DNA from: Campylobacteraceae bacterium
GTDB lineage: Bacteria; Campylobacterota; Campylobacteria; Campylobacterales; Sulfurovaceae
DNA length: 6,021 nt
Assembly (NCBI GenBank): GCA_027026055.1
Contig: JALVPA010000069.1
Location: 1 to 6,021 of the forward strand
Reading direction: 5' to 3'
A program made the translations under genes and the position numbers. The notes under the pieces were generated by a model. It searched no databases, had not been told where the DNA came from, and was given only the letters and a program-made list of their open reading frames with translations. Positions 5,026-6,021 of the stretch are shown here, one piece after another; within the stretch, counting starts at the first letter, position 1; each line of letters starts with the position of its first letter.

Positions 5026-5709
5026 TCATGCCAATTTGTATCCGACACCCCATACCGGCACGATATAGCTTTTCGTTCCGTCGGGATCTATTTTCTTTTT
5101 CAATCGATTGAGCGCTACATTGATCGTCTTGTCGTGAAAATCGTCGCCGCGCTCTTTCCACACCTCTTCACGCAAAAAATCGCGCTCCAAAACCCTATTG
5201 GGGTGGGTTACGAAGGTATAGAGAAGCTTAAATTCGAGTCTGCTTAAGGGTATCTCTTTTCCTTCGACGGTGAGGCGATGTCGCTTCGGATCGAGCACCA
5301 TATCGCGGTATTTTATTTTGTCGCTTTGTCGTACCCCCGATCGGCGCAAGAGCGCTTCGACGCGTAAAAGCAGCTCTTTGTAACTGAAAGGCTTGGTCAT
5401 ATAGTCGTCTCCGCCGACGCGAAAGCCTCTTTCAAGATCGCTTTCTCTATCTTTGGCGGTGAGAAAAATAACGGGAATGTCGTATCCTAAGCGGCGAAGG
5501 TGCGCGACAAAGTCGCTTCCCTCGACACCGGGGAGATTACGATCGACAATCATAAGCGCAGGCGTCTCCTCCTCTAAAAACTGCTCCACTCGATCCGTGG
5601 AGAGAAACCCCGTCACGGCATACCCCGCTTTGTTCAGATGATACTCCAGCAGTTCCAGAATATCCTCTTCGTCTTCGATGACGACGATTTCGATCTCTTC
5701 GCTTTGCAT
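5026..5709 (-). CDS. OmpR/PhoB-family response regulator
   Basis: A two-component transcription factor of 227 residues, normal for the OmpR family. The receiver domain (about 7-122) has the acidic pocket E12-D13, phosphoacceptor D56 in VDRNLPG, T84 in FLTAKD and K106 in GGDDYMTKPF, so it should be controlled by phosphorylation. The winged-helix DNA-binding domain (about 131-226) has PLSRLEFKLL, a recognition-helix region near 193-207 (DKTINVALNRLKKKI) and the closing wing VGYKLA. The Gly-Gly-Asp-Asp version of the usual GADDY and the RNLPG stretch may be shared with Campylobacter PhosR-type regulators, but I cannot confirm orthology, so no symbol is given. No histidine kinase gene lies next to it on either side within the window. 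The Shine-Dalgarno is weak (AGG very close to the ATG). Confidence 0.93.
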   Translation of the reverse strand: MQSEEIEIVVIEDEEDILELLEYHLNKAGYAVTGFLSTDRVEQFLEEETPALMIVDRNLPGVEGSDFVAHLRRLGYDIPVIFLTAKDRESDLERGFRVGGDDYMTKPFSYKELLLRVEALLRRSGVRQSDKIKYRDMVLDPKRHRLTVEGKEIPLSRLEFKLLYTFVTHPNRVLERDFLREEVWKERGDDFHDKTINVALNRLKKKIDPDGTKSYIVPVWGVGYKLA

Positions 5710-5731
5710 ACCTATATGATAATCAAAAGAG

Positions 5732-5737
5732 ATTATA
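5732..5737 (-). promoter_or_regulatory. Candidate -10 box for the response regulator gene
   Basis: The minus strand reads TATAAT in the 41-bp gap after the small upstream gene, with an expected start near 5725 and a leader of about 16 nt. The box is part of the palindrome ATTATAAT, so the plus strand also reads TATAAT at 5734-5739, but no plus-strand gene follows. No -35 box is recognisable. Confidence 0.45.
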
Positions 5738-5750
5738 ATAGGCTAAGCTT

Positions 5751-6020
5751 TTATTGCTGATCATTGCAATTGAGCACTTTAGATTTGGCAAGCGCCGCTT
5801 CGATCTCCTCTTTGCTCACCTCTCCCGTTAAATCGAGCGAAACATCGCCGTCATTGCCGCTTACTTGCATATCGCGGATCTTCTTTTTTGTCTCATCACT
5901 TATGCACTCGCATTGACCCGTCGCACAATTTTCGATCATTTTAACAATCTGCTCTTTTTTGACTTCGCCGAGGAAGTTGATTTTAACACCGTTGGCTGTT
6001 GTATTGACATTTTTTTGCAT
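5751..6020 (-). CDS. Small Cys-containing protein of unknown function with two repeated halves (start may lie beyond the window)
   Basis: An 89-residue soluble protein if the ATG at 6020 is the true start. That codon is one base from the window edge, so no ribosome site can be checked and an upstream start is possible. Two similar segments can be aligned with an offset of 48 residues: VKINFLGEVKKEQI (12-25) and VSLDLTGEVSKEEI (60-73), each a predicted strand pair followed by a helix. Between them lies C32-x4-C37-x-C39 (CATGQCEC), followed by a charged stretch (SDETKKKI); a further Cys is at 85. There is no signal peptide or membrane segment. I recall similar small proteins in other Campylobacterota, but know no function. 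It precedes the response regulator gene on the same strand by 41 bp. Metal binding or redox use of the Cys cluster is a guess. Confidence 0.75.
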   Translation of the reverse strand: MQKNVNTTANGVKINFLGEVKKEQIVKMIENCATGQCECISDETKKKIRDMQVSGNDGDVSLDLTGEVSKEEIEAALAKSKVLNCNDQQ

Positions 6021-6021
6021 C

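Noticed and set aside
4167..5247. Plus-strand open frames opposite rnhB and the response regulator gene
   Set aside because: They are antisense shadows of genes with complete catalytic motifs and contain no recognisable domains.

Overview
The window looks like a core chromosomal segment from a Campylobacterota (former Epsilonproteobacteria) bacterium with moderate G+C, judged at roughly half by eye. The main support is gene order. A divergent dnaG, then a membrane-anchored TPR protein, rnhA, rnc and aroC matches, from memory, the arrangement in Campylobacter and its relatives. The RNase HII start motif (DEAGRGCIAGSL) and promoters with good TATAAT -10 boxes but no clear -35 box also fit. I see no phage, plasmid, insertion sequence, CRISPR array, tRNA or rRNA.

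Layout. Positions 1-344 (minus) hold the first 114 codons of DNA primase. A 91-bp divergent promoter region (345-435) carries two TATAAT boxes facing away from each other and an imperfect 19-bp palindrome. Positions 436-3641 (plus) form a tight operon: a LapB-like TPR/zinc-ribbon protein, rnhA, rnc and aroC, joined by overlaps of 41, 4 and 4 bp. It converges on a minus-strand block with only 10 bp between stop codons, and a hairpin there contains both stops. The minus block, read right to left, is a small Cys-containing protein of unknown function, an OmpR/PhoB-type response regulator, a 157-bp gap with a strong hairpin, rnhB, and nth 8 bp after it.

How the genes fit together. Most genes serve nucleic-acid upkeep. 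DnaG makes replication primers, RNases HI and HII remove RNA from hybrids and single ribonucleotides from DNA, RNase III processes double-stranded RNA, and the endonuclease III homologue repairs oxidised bases. AroC completes chorismate synthesis. The LapB-like protein is the least ordinary operon member; in enterobacteria LapB ties LpxC turnover to lipopolysaccharide synthesis.

I found no clearly new biological system. The points most worth a second look are the LapB-like architecture, an Asp-to-Asn change at a metal-site position of RNase III, an atypical N-terminal motif in the Nth homologue, the shared-stop hairpin at 3637-3656, the palindromes at 366-384 and 4908-4929, and the duplicated halves of the small terminal protein.
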